DNA of 26,581 bases from Methanobacteriota archaeon (GCA_005878635.1 VBLS01000170.1:1-26581); one strand, 5' to 3'. Positions 1 to 7,023 are shown, numbered from the stretch's first letter. The notes: generated by a model not told the origin, from the sequence alone. A program made the numbers and translations.

Positions 1-92
1 AAGACCCTTTTCCCCGCTCGGGCGAGGTAGGCCGCGGTGGTGAGGCCGTTGTGGCCCCCGCCGATCACGATTGCGTCGTAACGCGCGGGCAA
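1..92 (-). CDS. FAD/NAD(P)-dependent oxidoreductase, N-terminal fragment (COG1233/PYROXD2-like)
   Basis: Only the first 30 codons are in the window; the rest lies beyond position 1. The translation has a Rossmann dinucleotide-binding start: YDAIVIGGGHNGLTTAAYL, with GGGxxG followed by a helix, then ARAGKRV. The GGGHNGLTTAAYLARAG pattern is typical of the phytoene-desaturase-like/PYROXD2 branch of flavoproteins (family knowledge), which bind FAD through this motif. The start is TTG at 92, supported by a strong Shine-Dalgarno GGGAGGT at about 98-104, and the motif begins about ten residues later as usual. A TATA-like ATTTAA lies near 168-174 on the same strand. The substrate cannot be inferred from the fragment. 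The fold assignment is firm; the subfamily is likely. Confidence 0.75.
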   Translation of the reverse strand, partial: MPARYDAIVIGGGHNGLTTAAYLARAGKRV

Positions 93-187
93 TGAGACAC
101 CTCCCGCGGCCTTTCGGTCCCTGGACGCAGGAAGACCGCGGGCGCCGACCGTATCGGGCGAGGGGTTAAATCCCTTCCCGGGGAAGA

Positions 188-550
188 TCAAAGGCAGAGA
201 TCGAGGCCCGCAACGGAACTCTCGAATTCCAATTCTTCGAGTCGATCGACCAGTTCCGTGGTTGCGAGTTCGCCCCGTTTCCATTGGGCGAGCAGACTCA
301 GCTCCTGCTGTAACTCGGCTGCAGGCGCGTGGGCCACTCGAGTCTTGACCGCCTCCATGAATCCACGAAGCCGCTGAATCAACCGGACGTTCATCTTACG
401 CCGCGAACTCCTCCCCGAGGCCGCGAGACCGTTGAGGAATCCGAGGCCCGTCCCTCTGCCGTACTCCGACGTCAGGTACCGAGCCACCTCCCCGCCATCC
501 CGTTGAGTCCATCGCTCCGACACGAATCTTGCCCCACTTAGTGGCAACAT
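188..550 (-). CDS. small hypothetical protein, 120 aa
   Basis: No family recognised. The protein is soluble, with no membrane segment. Its N-terminal part is rich in Arg, Gly and Ser. Its C-terminal half is predicted helical and ends in an acidic/leucine-rich stretch (QQELSLLAQWKRGELATTEL, then a Glu-rich end) that could form a coiled coil. I chose the ATG at 550 over an in-frame ATG at 565 because it has a clear Shine-Dalgarno, GAGGAG, 6 nt upstream. A TATA-like CATTATAC at about 594-602 would start transcription near 571, just ahead of both. This initiation context is the main argument that the gene is real. It is flanked upstream by the AT-rich island at 585-745. Function unknown. Confidence 0.55.
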   Translation of the reverse strand: MLPLSGARFVSERWTQRDGGEVARYLTSEYGRGTGLGFLNGLAASGRSSRRKMNVRLIQRLRGFMEAVKTRVAHAPAAELQQELSLLAQWKRGELATTELVDRLEELEFESSVAGLDLCL

Positions 551-584
551 TTTTTCTCCTCTCATGACTGAAAAACGGAACGGA

Positions 585-745
585 TTCTGAGGGTATAATG
601 GCTTCGACTAGTCGGATAGCTGGTGTATAACTATTTTCGGTAATTGATGATATAAGTATTCGTCAAGGCTATTACTGTATAGCTGGACTGATGTATTTTC
701 AACGTTCTGTCGCGCCATTATTATCTATCATGGCATAATGTATAT
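585..745. repeat. AT-rich intergenic island with imperfect direct repeats
   Basis: The gap from 551 to 921 (about 370 nt) holds no convincing gene. Its left half is strikingly AT-rich against GC-rich surroundings. It contains a composite direct repeat: ATAGCTGG-N9-ATTTTC at 616-638 and ATAGCTGG-N8-ATTTTC at 679-700, with starts 63 bp apart (about six helical turns). A short inverted repeat, CATTAT (716-721) and ATAATG (735-740), is also present. The minus-strand TATA box of the 550 gene lies at the left edge. It is probably a regulatory region; nothing else was seen up to 921. Confidence 0.45.
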
Positions 746-921
746 GCCCTGCCCACCATTGGCAATGGCGGCCGAATCGCGGAGTATCCGCCCGATGGTG
801 GAAGCGTTGAGGCAGGACGGATTTCCAATCATGAGGGAGGTAATCCGCGTTCGATTCACACAAGTCGCCTGGCCGCATAGCGTTAAGTTCCTCACCCGCG
901 GTGCGGCCGCGAGGAGGCATC

Positions 922-2109
922 ATGCGTCGCGGCTCCCCCTTTCATTCCCGCACTTCCGCGGCTTGCGAGAGCTGGGAGTGGCGCGGCTGGTCCGGTTACC
1001 TCGCCGCGTCGTCGTATTCCCTCGTTCCGGAGATGGAGTACTACGCGATCCGACATTCCGCCGGATTGCTCGACGTCTCGCCCCTCTACAAGTATCGCAT
1101 CCGCGGCAAAGACGCTCTCGCCCTCGTGAACAAGGTCGTCACCCGCAACGCGAAGGAGCTGAGGAAGGGGCAGATCTGCTACACGCCGTGGTGCGACGAA
1201 CGCGGCAAGACCGTGGACGACGGGACGCTGTGGAATTTCGGGGACGGATCATTCCGGATGACATCCGCGGAGCCGAACCTGAAGTGGCTTCAGGACGCGG
1301 GCATCGGGCTCGATGCCGAGGTCGAGGATGTCTCGGAAGACATCGGGGCGCTCGCGCTGCAGGGGCCGTCGTCTCGGGCGATCCTCTTGGAAGGCGCGGA
1401 CGGCGCGGTCGAGAAGCTGAAGTACTTCCGGTTCGCGAACACGAAATTCGCGGGCATCCCGGTGCAGATTTCCCGGACCGGATACACCGGAGATCTCGGA
1501 TACGAGATCTGGGTGGAGCGGGAACGCGCGGAGACGTTGTGGGACGCCCTGATGGCAAAGGGCCAGGGACACGACATCACTCCCGCGGGCATGCTCGCCC
1601 TGGACGTGGCGCGGATCGAGGCCGGCTTGATCTTGGCGGAGGTCGACTACACACCCGCCCGGAAGGCGGTCATCGACGCGCAACGGTATTCACCGTACGA
1701 ACTGAGCCTCGATTGGACCGTCGCGCTTGAGAAGGGGTCGTTCATCGGACGCAAAGCTCTCCTCGAGGAAAAGCGCCGCGGTCCGGCCCGCCGGACGGTG
1801 GGCCTCGTGATCGACTGGGGGGCGGTGGAGAAATTCTATTGGGACATGGGCCTGCCCCCGCAGCCTCCGTCCGCGCCGTGGCGGCAGAAGGTCCCGCTCT
1901 TCGCGGGTTATCGCCAGATCGGCTGGGCCACGAGCGGTTGCTGGTCGCCGCTCCTGAAGAAATACATCGTGATCGCGACTGTGGCCTCGCCGTACTCGAA
2001 ACCGGGCACGCGCGTCCTCATCGAGCTCGCCGTCGAGTGGGAACGGCACCGCGTCCCCGCGACCGTCGTGGAGCGACCGTTTTTCGAGCCGGACCGCAAG
2101 AAGTCGTGA
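922..2109 (+). CDS. GcvT-family aminomethyltransferase-like protein
   Basis: The protein has 395 residues and belongs to the folate-binding GcvT/YgfZ/DMGDH superfamily. Recognisable blocks are the N-terminal segment with HSAGLLDVSPLYKYRIRG, the central ISRTGYTGDLGYEIWV signature that lines the tetrahydrofolate site, and the C-terminal GcvT-C barrel containing GRKALLEEKRRGP. Family members move one-carbon units to tetrahydrofolate (T protein of the glycine cleavage system, dimethylglycine or sarcosine demethylation). No gcvP, gcvH or lpd is nearby, so this is probably a stand-alone paralogue rather than the T protein, with an unknown methylamine-type substrate. The ATG at 922 is preceded by Shine-Dalgarno GAGGAGG at 911-917; an in-frame upstream start at 901 lacks one. 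The gene converges on the SRPBCC gene with a 21-nt gap. Confidence 0.85.
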   Translation: MRRGSPFHSRTSAACESWEWRGWSGYLAASSYSLVPEMEYYAIRHSAGLLDVSPLYKYRIRGKDALALVNKVVTRNAKELRKGQICYTPWCDERGKTVDDGTLWNFGDGSFRMTSAEPNLKWLQDAGIGLDAEVEDVSEDIGALALQGPSSRAILLEGADGAVEKLKYFRFANTKFAGIPVQISRTGYTGDLGYEIWVERERAETLWDALMAKGQGHDITPAGMLALDVARIEAGLILAEVDYTPARKAVIDAQRYSPYELSLDWTVALEKGSFIGRKALLEEKRRGPARRTVGLVIDWGAVEKFYWDMGLPPQPPSAPWRQKVPLFAGYRQIGWATSGCWSPLLKKYIVIATVASPYSKPGTRVLIELAVEWERHRVPATVVERPFFEPDRKKS

Positions 2110-2130
2110 GCGAGTCCGCGGCACGCCGTC

Positions 2131-3018
2131 TCAGCTCTCCCGGACCTGATCTTCGTACGCATTGACGAAGCCGCTCGAGCCGCTTTCGACGAAATTCTTC
2201 AGGCAGACCAGCCGGTCTGACCATCGGCCTCGCTCGTGCAGGACGAGTCCAAGGCCGCCCGTAGGGAGACCCGAGTCAGCTAGGTACACGGCCGTGCCGC
2301 TCGCCTTCTCCTCGAAGTCGAAATGGAGAACCCGCCCCTTCGCGCTGGACCACTCGAGTCCAATCCGGCGTCCGGGGAGCCATTCGAGGACGCGATCGGG
2401 CCCACCTCGGGTGCCCAACGAAATCGTGCCGCCAGCGCGCGGTTCGACCCGGGCCTCTTCGGTAGGGACTCCGCCGGACGCCCAGTGGCCGACGCCCGCC
2501 GGATCCGAGAACGCCTCGAAGACTTTCGCAGGCGCAGCCTCGATGAGGACTGACAGCCGAAGGTCCGGAGAGGTCACCGGGGCGTGATCGGGGCGGACGC
2601 TGTCCCCGCGTCCTTCTGCGATCGACTTGAGGTTTCCGAGGCACATCCTCCAGGCATCCTGGACCGTGCCGCAGGTCGTCTCGCGAATCGGGACCCCGCG
2701 ATGCCGCACAACGAGCGACGCCATCCCGTCGGGTTCATCCTCCAGCTCGTACGACACCCGCGTTTCGGAGGAGCGGATGGCCCATCGAAAGGCGAATCGT
2801 CGGAGGACCTCGCCCTCGTCGATCGTCGTGTCCCAGGAGCGGCCCTCGGGCGGGATGATGCACGTCTCCCCGCCGAACTTGAAGCTGCCGCCGACCTTCG
2901 GCTCGATGCGCGACCAGCCGCAAAACCAGCGGGAGAGGTGTTCGATCCGGAGGAGTCTCTCGAAGACCGTCGGCCGAGGGGCCTCGATCCGCATGCGGAA
3001 CTCGTATTCGAAAGCCAT
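2131..3018 (-). CDS. tandem SRPBCC (AHSA1-like) domain protein
   Basis: A 295-residue protein made of two SRPBCC/START-like ligand-binding domains. Domain 1 (about 1-130) opens with FEYEFRMRIEAPRPTVFERL and contains HLSRWFCGW. Domain 2 (about 150-285) opens with LRLSVLIEAAPAKVFEAFSD and contains GHWASGGV. Both show the usual 'beta strand, then I-x-A-x-P-x-x-V-F' entry of the AHSA1 (activator of Hsp90 ATPase) group. These domains form a hydrophobic cavity; the ligand cannot be told here. The ATG at 3018 has TATA-like CTTTATCT about 42 nt upstream, directly next to a perfect 18-bp palindrome (3062-3079). A double-domain layout in one chain is less usual than the single-domain form and suggests an internal duplication. 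Confidence 0.8.
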   Translation of the reverse strand: MAFEYEFRMRIEAPRPTVFERLLRIEHLSRWFCGWSRIEPKVGGSFKFGGETCIIPPEGRSWDTTIDEGEVLRRFAFRWAIRSSETRVSYELEDEPDGMASLVVRHRGVPIRETTCGTVQDAWRMCLGNLKSIAEGRGDSVRPDHAPVTSPDLRLSVLIEAAPAKVFEAFSDPAGVGHWASGGVPTEEARVEPRAGGTISLGTRGGPDRVLEWLPGRRIGLEWSSAKGRVLHFDFEEKASGTAVYLADSGLPTGGLGLVLHERGRWSDRLVCLKNFVESGSSGFVNAYEDQVRES

Positions 3019-3683
3019 CCGATCGCTCAGTGACCCGGAGTCGAATCCCGGGAAGGAGATAAAGTCGCGGGCGCGACTTCACCGGCGCTTCGTCTTGTCA
3101 TCAGGGCGGCGGGCACGTTGGCCCTTTCGGCCCCCGTGGCGGAAGCGTTTCTCCTTCGGGCGGGCGTCCTTGGGAGGCCGTTCCTTTCGTTTCACGGGTC
3201 GAGGACGACGCCGCTGCGGAAGAGGTTTGGGAATCCTGCCGAGACGTCGTGTTGCGCGGCCGTCTCCCTTATCAAGGATGAGGGAGTTCCGATTGACGTT
3301 GCGGGAGAGCGACGCGGTTTCGGACGCGCAGCAGGGACGCGCATTCCGCCTTTCTCAAGGCACGCGGAGGACCGCATTGCCCTTTCGACGATGGCTGGGG
3401 AAGTCCCTTTGGAAGGGCCTCCATGGCATGTCCGAACGATGGCCCTGCGGGCGATGCCAGCCCTCGATGGTCGTCTGGATGCAAGGACTCCACGATGCGG
3501 TGAATGTGCGGCTCGGCAAGCCGGCCTTCAGTCCGGCGGCGTTCGAGCGCTTCTCCTCCGGGGCCCTTGAAGGGAGTTACCACCGGGGCTGCTTCGGTTG
3601 CCGCGTCGCGCGGTGGGGGTCGCGCCTCGTCGCGCGGACGCCTCGGCCCGCGGGAGCGTCGAGATGAGGGGGCCCCGCCTGCC
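3019..3683. other. 665-nt stretch without a convincing gene
   Basis: No reading frame here has both a credible start and recognisable protein content. The most protein-like signal is on the minus strand, ending at a TGA near 3078: an extremely Lys/Arg-rich tail including VKRKERPPKDARPKEKRFRH. That frame is open back to a TGA near 3357 but lacks ATG or TTG; its only GTG is deep inside. Upstream of the TGA, the same frame again reads open from a TAA near 3579. This could be a decayed gene, a gene with a non-standard start, or chance in GC-rich DNA. A palindrome at 3062-3079 is listed separately. Confidence 0.4.
3062..3079. promoter_or_regulatory. perfect 18-bp palindrome at the SRPBCC promoter
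   Basis: AAGTCGCG-GG-CGCGACTT has perfect 8-bp arms with a 2-bp spacer, too short for an RNA hairpin loop but well suited to a dimeric transcription factor. It abuts and slightly overlaps the TATA-like element (about 3056-3063, minus strand) of the SRPBCC gene starting at 3018. The role as an operator or activator site is inferred. Confidence 0.4.
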
Positions 3684-4148
3684 GTGAGGGATCTGTCCCC
3701 CGAAGAGCAGCTCGATTCGTTCCTCGCCCGATATACGCCGGCGATCGCCGCCCAGGCCCGGGCGGTCCTCGCGAAGATGCGATCCCTCCTCCCCGGCGCG
3801 ATCGAATTGGTCTATGACAACTACAACGCTCTCGCGATCGGGTTCGGTTCCACGGAGCGCACCTCCGACGCGGTGTTCTCCATCGCCGTCTTCCCTCGAT
3901 GGGTGAGCCTGTTCTTCTTGCACGGGGCCAACCTCCCCGACCCGAAGCACCTCTTGAAGGGGAGCGGGAAGACCGCCCGCCACATCGTCCTCTACGGGCC
4001 TGAGACCCTGGACCTGCCCGAGGTCTACGCCTTAATGGTCCACGCCCTGAAGCGAGCGAGTCCCCCCCTCGATCCGCGGCGGCCGAACCGGGTCGTTATC
4101 AAGTCCGTCTCAGTGAAACAGAGGCCCCGGCGCCCGAAGGCATTATAA
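3684..4148 (+). CDS. DUF1801 (YdhG/YjbR-like fold) protein
   Basis: A protein of 154 residues matching the DUF1801 family: LDSFLARYTPAIAAQARAVL, then the family hallmark LVYDNYNALAIGFG, then FSIAVFPRWVSLFFLHGA, LLKGSGKTARHIVL and a C-terminal VIKSVSVKQRPRRP. The molecular function of this family is not established. The start is uncertain: I use GTG at 3684, just ahead of the conserved DLSPEEQLDSFL segment and downstream of a purine-rich GAGGGGG. The next ATG (3777) would cut into the domain, and the upstream extension is Arg/Gly-rich and looks non-coding. Its TAA stop (4146-4148) lies inside the TATA box of the L40e gene that follows. Confidence 0.8.
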   Translation: MRDLSPEEQLDSFLARYTPAIAAQARAVLAKMRSLLPGAIELVYDNYNALAIGFGSTERTSDAVFSIAVFPRWVSLFFLHGANLPDPKHLLKGSGKTARHIVLYGPETLDLPEVYALMVHALKRASPPLDPRRPNRVVIKSVSVKQRPRRPKAL

Positions 4149-4150
4149 AC
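4143..4150 (+). promoter_or_regulatory. TATA box of the L40e gene, overlapping the DUF1801 stop codon
   Basis: TTATAAAC is a near-ideal archaeal TATA box. Its centre is 25-26 nt from the ATG at 4172, the usual TATA-to-transcription-start distance, so the mRNA should start at or next to the ATG (leaderless). Bases 4146-4148 of the box are also the TAA stop of the preceding gene. Confidence 0.75.
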
Positions 4151-4171
4151 GGCCCGCGCGTCCCGACCTCG

Positions 4172-4321
4172 ATGGCCCGCTTCCCGGAGGCCGAGCGCCG
4201 CCGGCTGCTCAAGATGATCTGCATGCAGTGCTACGCCCGCAACGCGATGCGCGCGACCCGTTGCCGCAAGTGCGGGAGTCGGGAACTCCGTCCAAAAGCG
4301 AAGGAAGCGCGGAAGGAATAG
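4172..4321 (+). CDS. rpl40e: 50S ribosomal protein L40e
   Basis: A 49-residue protein, full length for archaeal L40e. It begins MARFPEAERRRLLKMICMQC and has a zinc ribbon from two pairs, CMQC (17-20) and CRKC (31-34), followed by the family's conserved LRPKAKEARKE end. L40e is a zinc-binding protein of the large ribosomal subunit, present in archaea and eukaryotes (fused to ubiquitin in the latter). No Shine-Dalgarno precedes the ATG; instead a TATA box sits about 26 nt upstream, so translation is probably from a leaderless mRNA. A degraded second copy lies 1 kb downstream (5219-5357). Confidence 0.95.
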   Translation: MARFPEAERRRLLKMICMQCYARNAMRATRCRKCGSRELRPKAKEARKE

Positions 4322-4395
4322 GCCGAAGTGGCCGGGTCGGCAACCTGACCACGGCAAGTGAAATCTCTAGAATGTCAGGGGAGAGGTGAGCTGCC

Positions 4396-5211
4396 ACGAC
4401 GGGATCGCGAGTCGAACGCAGTCGGAAGGCAATTGAGCAATTCTCCGAGGCGTGCCGGTCGGATCCCCGGATCGTTGCCGCCTTCCTCGGCGGCTCCCAC
4501 GCGGCGGGGACGGCGGACGAACAGTCCGATATCGACGTGTATCTGGTGGCGCGCCACCGCGATTATGAATCCTTCTTCGCCGACCGCGAACGCTTCTTGC
4601 GGTCGTGGGGAGGGATCGCGTGGTGGAGGGACCGCCGGAACTTCGAGGGTTTGGGCTTCGACATGGTCCTGTTCATCATGGAAGACGGCGTCGACGGGGA
4701 ACTGGCCCTCTCCCATGAGCAGAACTTCCGGCAGACCCACGGAGGTCCTCACGTGGTCCTCGTCGACAAGATTGGACTGCTTCGAGGTGTCGACTTTCCG
4801 AAGGTGGAGTTCGGCCCTCCGGACAAAGGGGAAGTGGAGAAGTCCCTTCTGGACTTCTGGATCGAGGCCCGTTCCGCGATCAAGGCGTGGTCGCGGGGGA
4901 AATGGTGGGAGGCTGCCGAGTGGGTGGCCGCGATGCGGAAACGGTGTCGCGGCTACGCCCGCCTGATACAGGCGGACGACCGGGAGGAACGTCTCGCGGC
5001 CTCGTTCACGTCCTTGGGCCGCGATGAGGTTGCCGGGGCCATCAAGGCAGCCGTCGCGGCCTACCTCCGCTGGGGACCTCTGGCCGCTGAGAAGATCGGT
5101 GCGGCTTACCCGACCGTTCTGGCACAGCTCGGAGTTCAGAGAGTGGAGGGCGCCCTGGCGGCCAAGGAGAATTTCCCCGGTCCTGAACATCCCTCACCCC
5201 GCTCTTCCTAG
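4396..5211 (+). CDS. nucleotidyltransferase (Pol-beta superfamily) with apparent ACG start
   Basis: About 271 residues. Near residue 32 is the signature LGGSHAAGTADEQSDIDVYL: the GGS motif plus the paired Asp (D45, D47) that bind Mg-NTP in Pol-beta-type nucleotidyltransferases. A candidate third Asp lies in GLGFDMVLFIMEDG. The C-terminal part is helical (WIEARSAIKAWSRGKWWEAA) and resembles the substrate-binding helices of aminoglycoside-adenylyltransferase-like enzymes. The target is unknown. The frame has a TGA at 4387-4389, and between that stop and the GGS motif there is no ATG, GTG or TTG; the first (GTG 4537) falls after the catalytic Asp pair. The ACG at 4396 has Shine-Dalgarno GAGGTGA (4383-4389) at 6-nt spacing and is the best start candidate. 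An ATG-to-ACG mutation or non-AUG initiation would both fit. Confidence 0.75.
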   Translation, partial: TTGSRVERSRKAIEQFSEACRSDPRIVAAFLGGSHAAGTADEQSDIDVYLVARHRDYESFFADRERFLRSWGGIAWWRDRRNFEGLGFDMVLFIMEDGVDGELALSHEQNFRQTHGGPHVVLVDKIGLLRGVDFPKVEFGPPDKGEVEKSLLDFWIEARSAIKAWSRGKWWEAAEWVAAMRKRCRGYARLIQADDREERLAASFTSLGRDEVAGAIKAAVAAYLRWGPLAAEKIGAAYPTVLAQLGVQRVEGALAAKENFPGPEHPSPRSS

Positions 5212-5357
5212 AGGACGGCTTCCCCGAGGCCGGCGCCGCCGGCGCTCAAGAAGACCGGCATGGAGTGGTTCGCCGCAACGCGATGTGCGTGACCCGGTAC
5301 CGCAAGCGCGGATCCACCGACTTGAGGCCGAAGACCAAAGAAGCGAGGAAGGAATAG
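5190..5357 (+). pseudogene. relic of a second ribosomal L40e gene
   Basis: Positions 5219-5357 align with the intact L40e gene (4172-4321) from FPEA to the final ARKE-stop. Shared stretches include RRNAM, then LRPK.KEARKE with TAG at 5355-5357. All four zinc cysteines are lost: TGC-ATG-CAG-TGC became GGC-ATG-GAG-TGG, and TGC-CGC-AAG-TGC became TAC-CGC-AAG-CGC. Relative to the intact gene, three separate one-base deletions are needed in the first half, together restoring the frame. The start codon is gone (ATG GCC CGC corresponds to GAG GAC GGC). Faint similarity continues upstream into the former promoter, but without a TATA box; the end of the nucleotidyltransferase gene (stop 5209-5211) now reads into it. 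This is a dead duplicate. Confidence 0.8.
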
Positions 5358-5415
5358 TCGTCCACGAGCCGCGGACACTTTCGCCGAGCCCCCGAAGCTA
5401 TTCCTTATTACCCCT

Positions 5416-5895
5416 TTGATACATCCCGACTTACCTCGCCGAAGGGGGAATGAGAGCATCGCTCAGAAGCCGAACAGTATTGTGCACGTGGAGATCCATT
5501 CGAACGCGCCCGACAAAACGAAGTCGTTCCTCAAGGACGTCTTCGGTTGGAAATTCGAGGACATGCCGCAGATGAACTACTCGATGTTCCAGCCGCCCAG
5601 CGCACCCGGCGGCGGATTGCAGCAGGCGGAGAACCTGCCCGCGGGGGTCCTCGACTACGTCCTCACCGAGGACATCGAGACCACGCTGCGCAAGGTCACC
5701 TCGTCCGGGGGCGCCGTCACGATGCCGAAGCAGGAGATTCCCGGCATGGGCTGGTTCGCGGTGTTCCAAGACCCAACCGGGATCACGCTGGCCCTCTACG
5801 AGGCGCAGGCGCCACCGCGCTCCGCCCGAGCGCCGCGGAAGGCGGCGAAGAAGGCCGCCCGTCGCGGCAAGAAGGCCTCCAGGCGTTCCCGTTAG
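5416..5895 (+). CDS. VOC-family (glyoxalase/dioxygenase fold) protein with basic C-terminal tail
   Basis: A single VOC module of about 115 residues: NSIVHVEIHSNAPDKTKSFL, DVFGWKFEDMPQMNYSMF, GVLDYVLTEDIETTLRKV and the closing GMGWFAVFQDPTGITLALYE. The retained acidic/His positions fit a metal-binding VOC protein of the kind often annotated glyoxalase/bleomycin resistance; the substrate is unknown. A 25-residue Lys/Arg/Ala tail follows (RKAAKKAARRGKKASRRSR). The start is uncertain. The only in-frame canonical codon upstream of the conserved region is TTG 5416, which has no Shine-Dalgarno and lies before a likely transcription start. The conserved region begins around an ATC at 5458 (followed by AQKPNSIVHVEI), which has GGGGGA 8 nt upstream. 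GTG 5482 is another option. Confidence 0.8.
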   Translation: MIHPDLPRRRGNESIAQKPNSIVHVEIHSNAPDKTKSFLKDVFGWKFEDMPQMNYSMFQPPSAPGGGLQQAENLPAGVLDYVLTEDIETTLRKVTSSGGAVTMPKQEIPGMGWFAVFQDPTGITLALYEAQAPPRSARAPRKAAKKAARRGKKASRRSR

Positions 5896-6408
5896 GCCTC
5901 TCGCCCGAATCGCTAGTGGCTCGTTCGCAGGTCAGCGGATGCGTTCGAACGCGCGACTAGGACCTCGCGACGAGGGATTGCATCACGCGTCGGCGAATCG
6001 GAGACGGGGGCGAACCATGTTGGCTCTCCGGCGATTCCGCGGAAGGGGACCCTTCCTGTGCGCGGAGGATCAGGAGGACGCGGAGCGTGTCGGATCCTTT
6101 CGGGATTATTTTCGACGCGCCATTCTCCAGGATTGCGAGGACTTGGAGCCGCATTTGCTTCAATCCATGATGTCCTTCCGGGGGATAGGGACCACGTACG
6201 CAGGTCGGTTCGCATGTGACCGAACTGAAGAAGGACGGCCGAGGATGCCTCATTCCCAACTGGTCCGGCCATATCGGTCCTTCCGCGCACGCCGAACAAC
6301 TCAGGCACATCCGAGGCCGAAATCCTACCGAAAACGCGACGTGGGCAGGTCCTGGTCGAGGATGGCGATGGGAAGGCTTAACCCGGGGCTTGATTTCTAT
6401 CGCGATCG
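5896..6408. other. 513-nt gap without a recognised gene
   Basis: Open frames on both strands are short or read as Arg/Pro-rich shadow sequence without domain content. A 65-codon minus-strand frame, about 5957-6155 (MRLQVLAILENGASKIIP...), is the most protein-like but has no clear ribosome-binding site. A 12-bp palindrome, GCGTTCGAACGC, lies at 5941-5952. A TATA-like GCTTAACC at about 6374-6382 sits 27-30 nt before the next gene's ATG and is its probable promoter. No tRNA-like structure was found. Confidence 0.4.
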
Positions 6409-7023
6409 ATGTTCTTCGAGCAACACCTGATTGGCGCGATGCAGAACTTCGGATACGTCATCGGCGACCCGAAGACGAAACGTGCGGCGGTCGTCGATCC
6501 GAGCTTCGATGCACGGATCCTACAAAAAGTCGCGAAGGAGAACGGCTACTCGATCGAGTTGATTTTCAATACCCACCATCACCGGGATCACGTGTTCGAC
6601 AACGAGCGCCTTGCGGACGAAACCGGCGCCAAGATCGCCGCCCATCGGTTGAGCGAGGTTCGCAAGGACGTGGTCCTGGAGGATGGCAGCATCGTCAACG
6701 TTGGCGAGCTGAAAGTGAAGGTGGTCCACACGCCCGGTCACTCGCCCGACTCCAGTTGCTACATCGTGTCGGGCCGCGTCTTCACCGGCGATTGCCTGTT
6801 CGTCGGCGACTGCGGCCGCGTCGACCTTCCGGGGTCGAGCGTCGAACGGATGTACGATTCCCTGTTCAACAAGGTGCGGAAGATGGACGACGACCTGATC
6901 GTCTGTCCAGGTCACCACTATGGTAAGGCGCAGACTTCCACGATCGGCGAGGAGAAGCGGACGAACTACACGCTTCAGCCGCGGACCCTCGACGAGTTCA
7001 TCCGATTCATGAAGACGCCTTAG
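6409..7023 (+). CDS. MBL-fold metallo-hydrolase (glyoxalase II / persulfide dioxygenase-like)
   Basis: 204 residues, a single metallo-beta-lactamase domain. Metal ligands are visible: H56-x-H58-x-D60-H61 in FNTHHHRDHVFD, the later His in VVHTPGHSPDSSCY, the bridging Asp in TGDCLFVGDCGRVDLPG and the last His in VCPGHHYG. This order and spacing match the glyoxalase II/ETHE1-like subgroup, which hydrolyses thioesters such as S-lactoylglutathione or oxidises persulfides. With archaeal thiol chemistry, the actual thiol partner is unknown. ATG 6409 lacks a Shine-Dalgarno and has a TATA-like element 27-30 nt upstream, so it is probably leaderless. Its TAG stop (7021-7023) overlaps the stop codon of topA on the opposite strand. 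Confidence 0.88.
   Translation: MFFEQHLIGAMQNFGYVIGDPKTKRAAVVDPSFDARILQKVAKENGYSIELIFNTHHHRDHVFDNERLADETGAKIAAHRLSEVRKDVVLEDGSIVNVGELKVKVVHTPGHSPDSSCYIVSGRVFTGDCLFVGDCGRVDLPGSSVERMYDSLFNKVRKMDDDLIVCPGHHYGKAQTSTIGEEKRTNYTLQPRTLDEFIRFMKTP

Noticed and set aside
699..923. Minus-strand 74-codon frame next to the AT-rich island
   Set aside because: No ribosome-binding site and no recognisable sequence, and it lies across the promoter region of the GcvT-like gene.
738..1730. Long plus-strand frame of 330 codons over the GcvT-like gene
   Set aside because: Arg/Gly-rich shadow of the real gene in another frame, with no domain content.
3030..3056. tRNA T-arm-like sequence CCCGGAGTCGAATCCCGGG upstream of the SRPBCC gene
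   Set aside because: The loop is 8 nt instead of 7 on the plus strand and 9 nt on the minus strand. No matching acceptor, D or anticodon arms are found around it.
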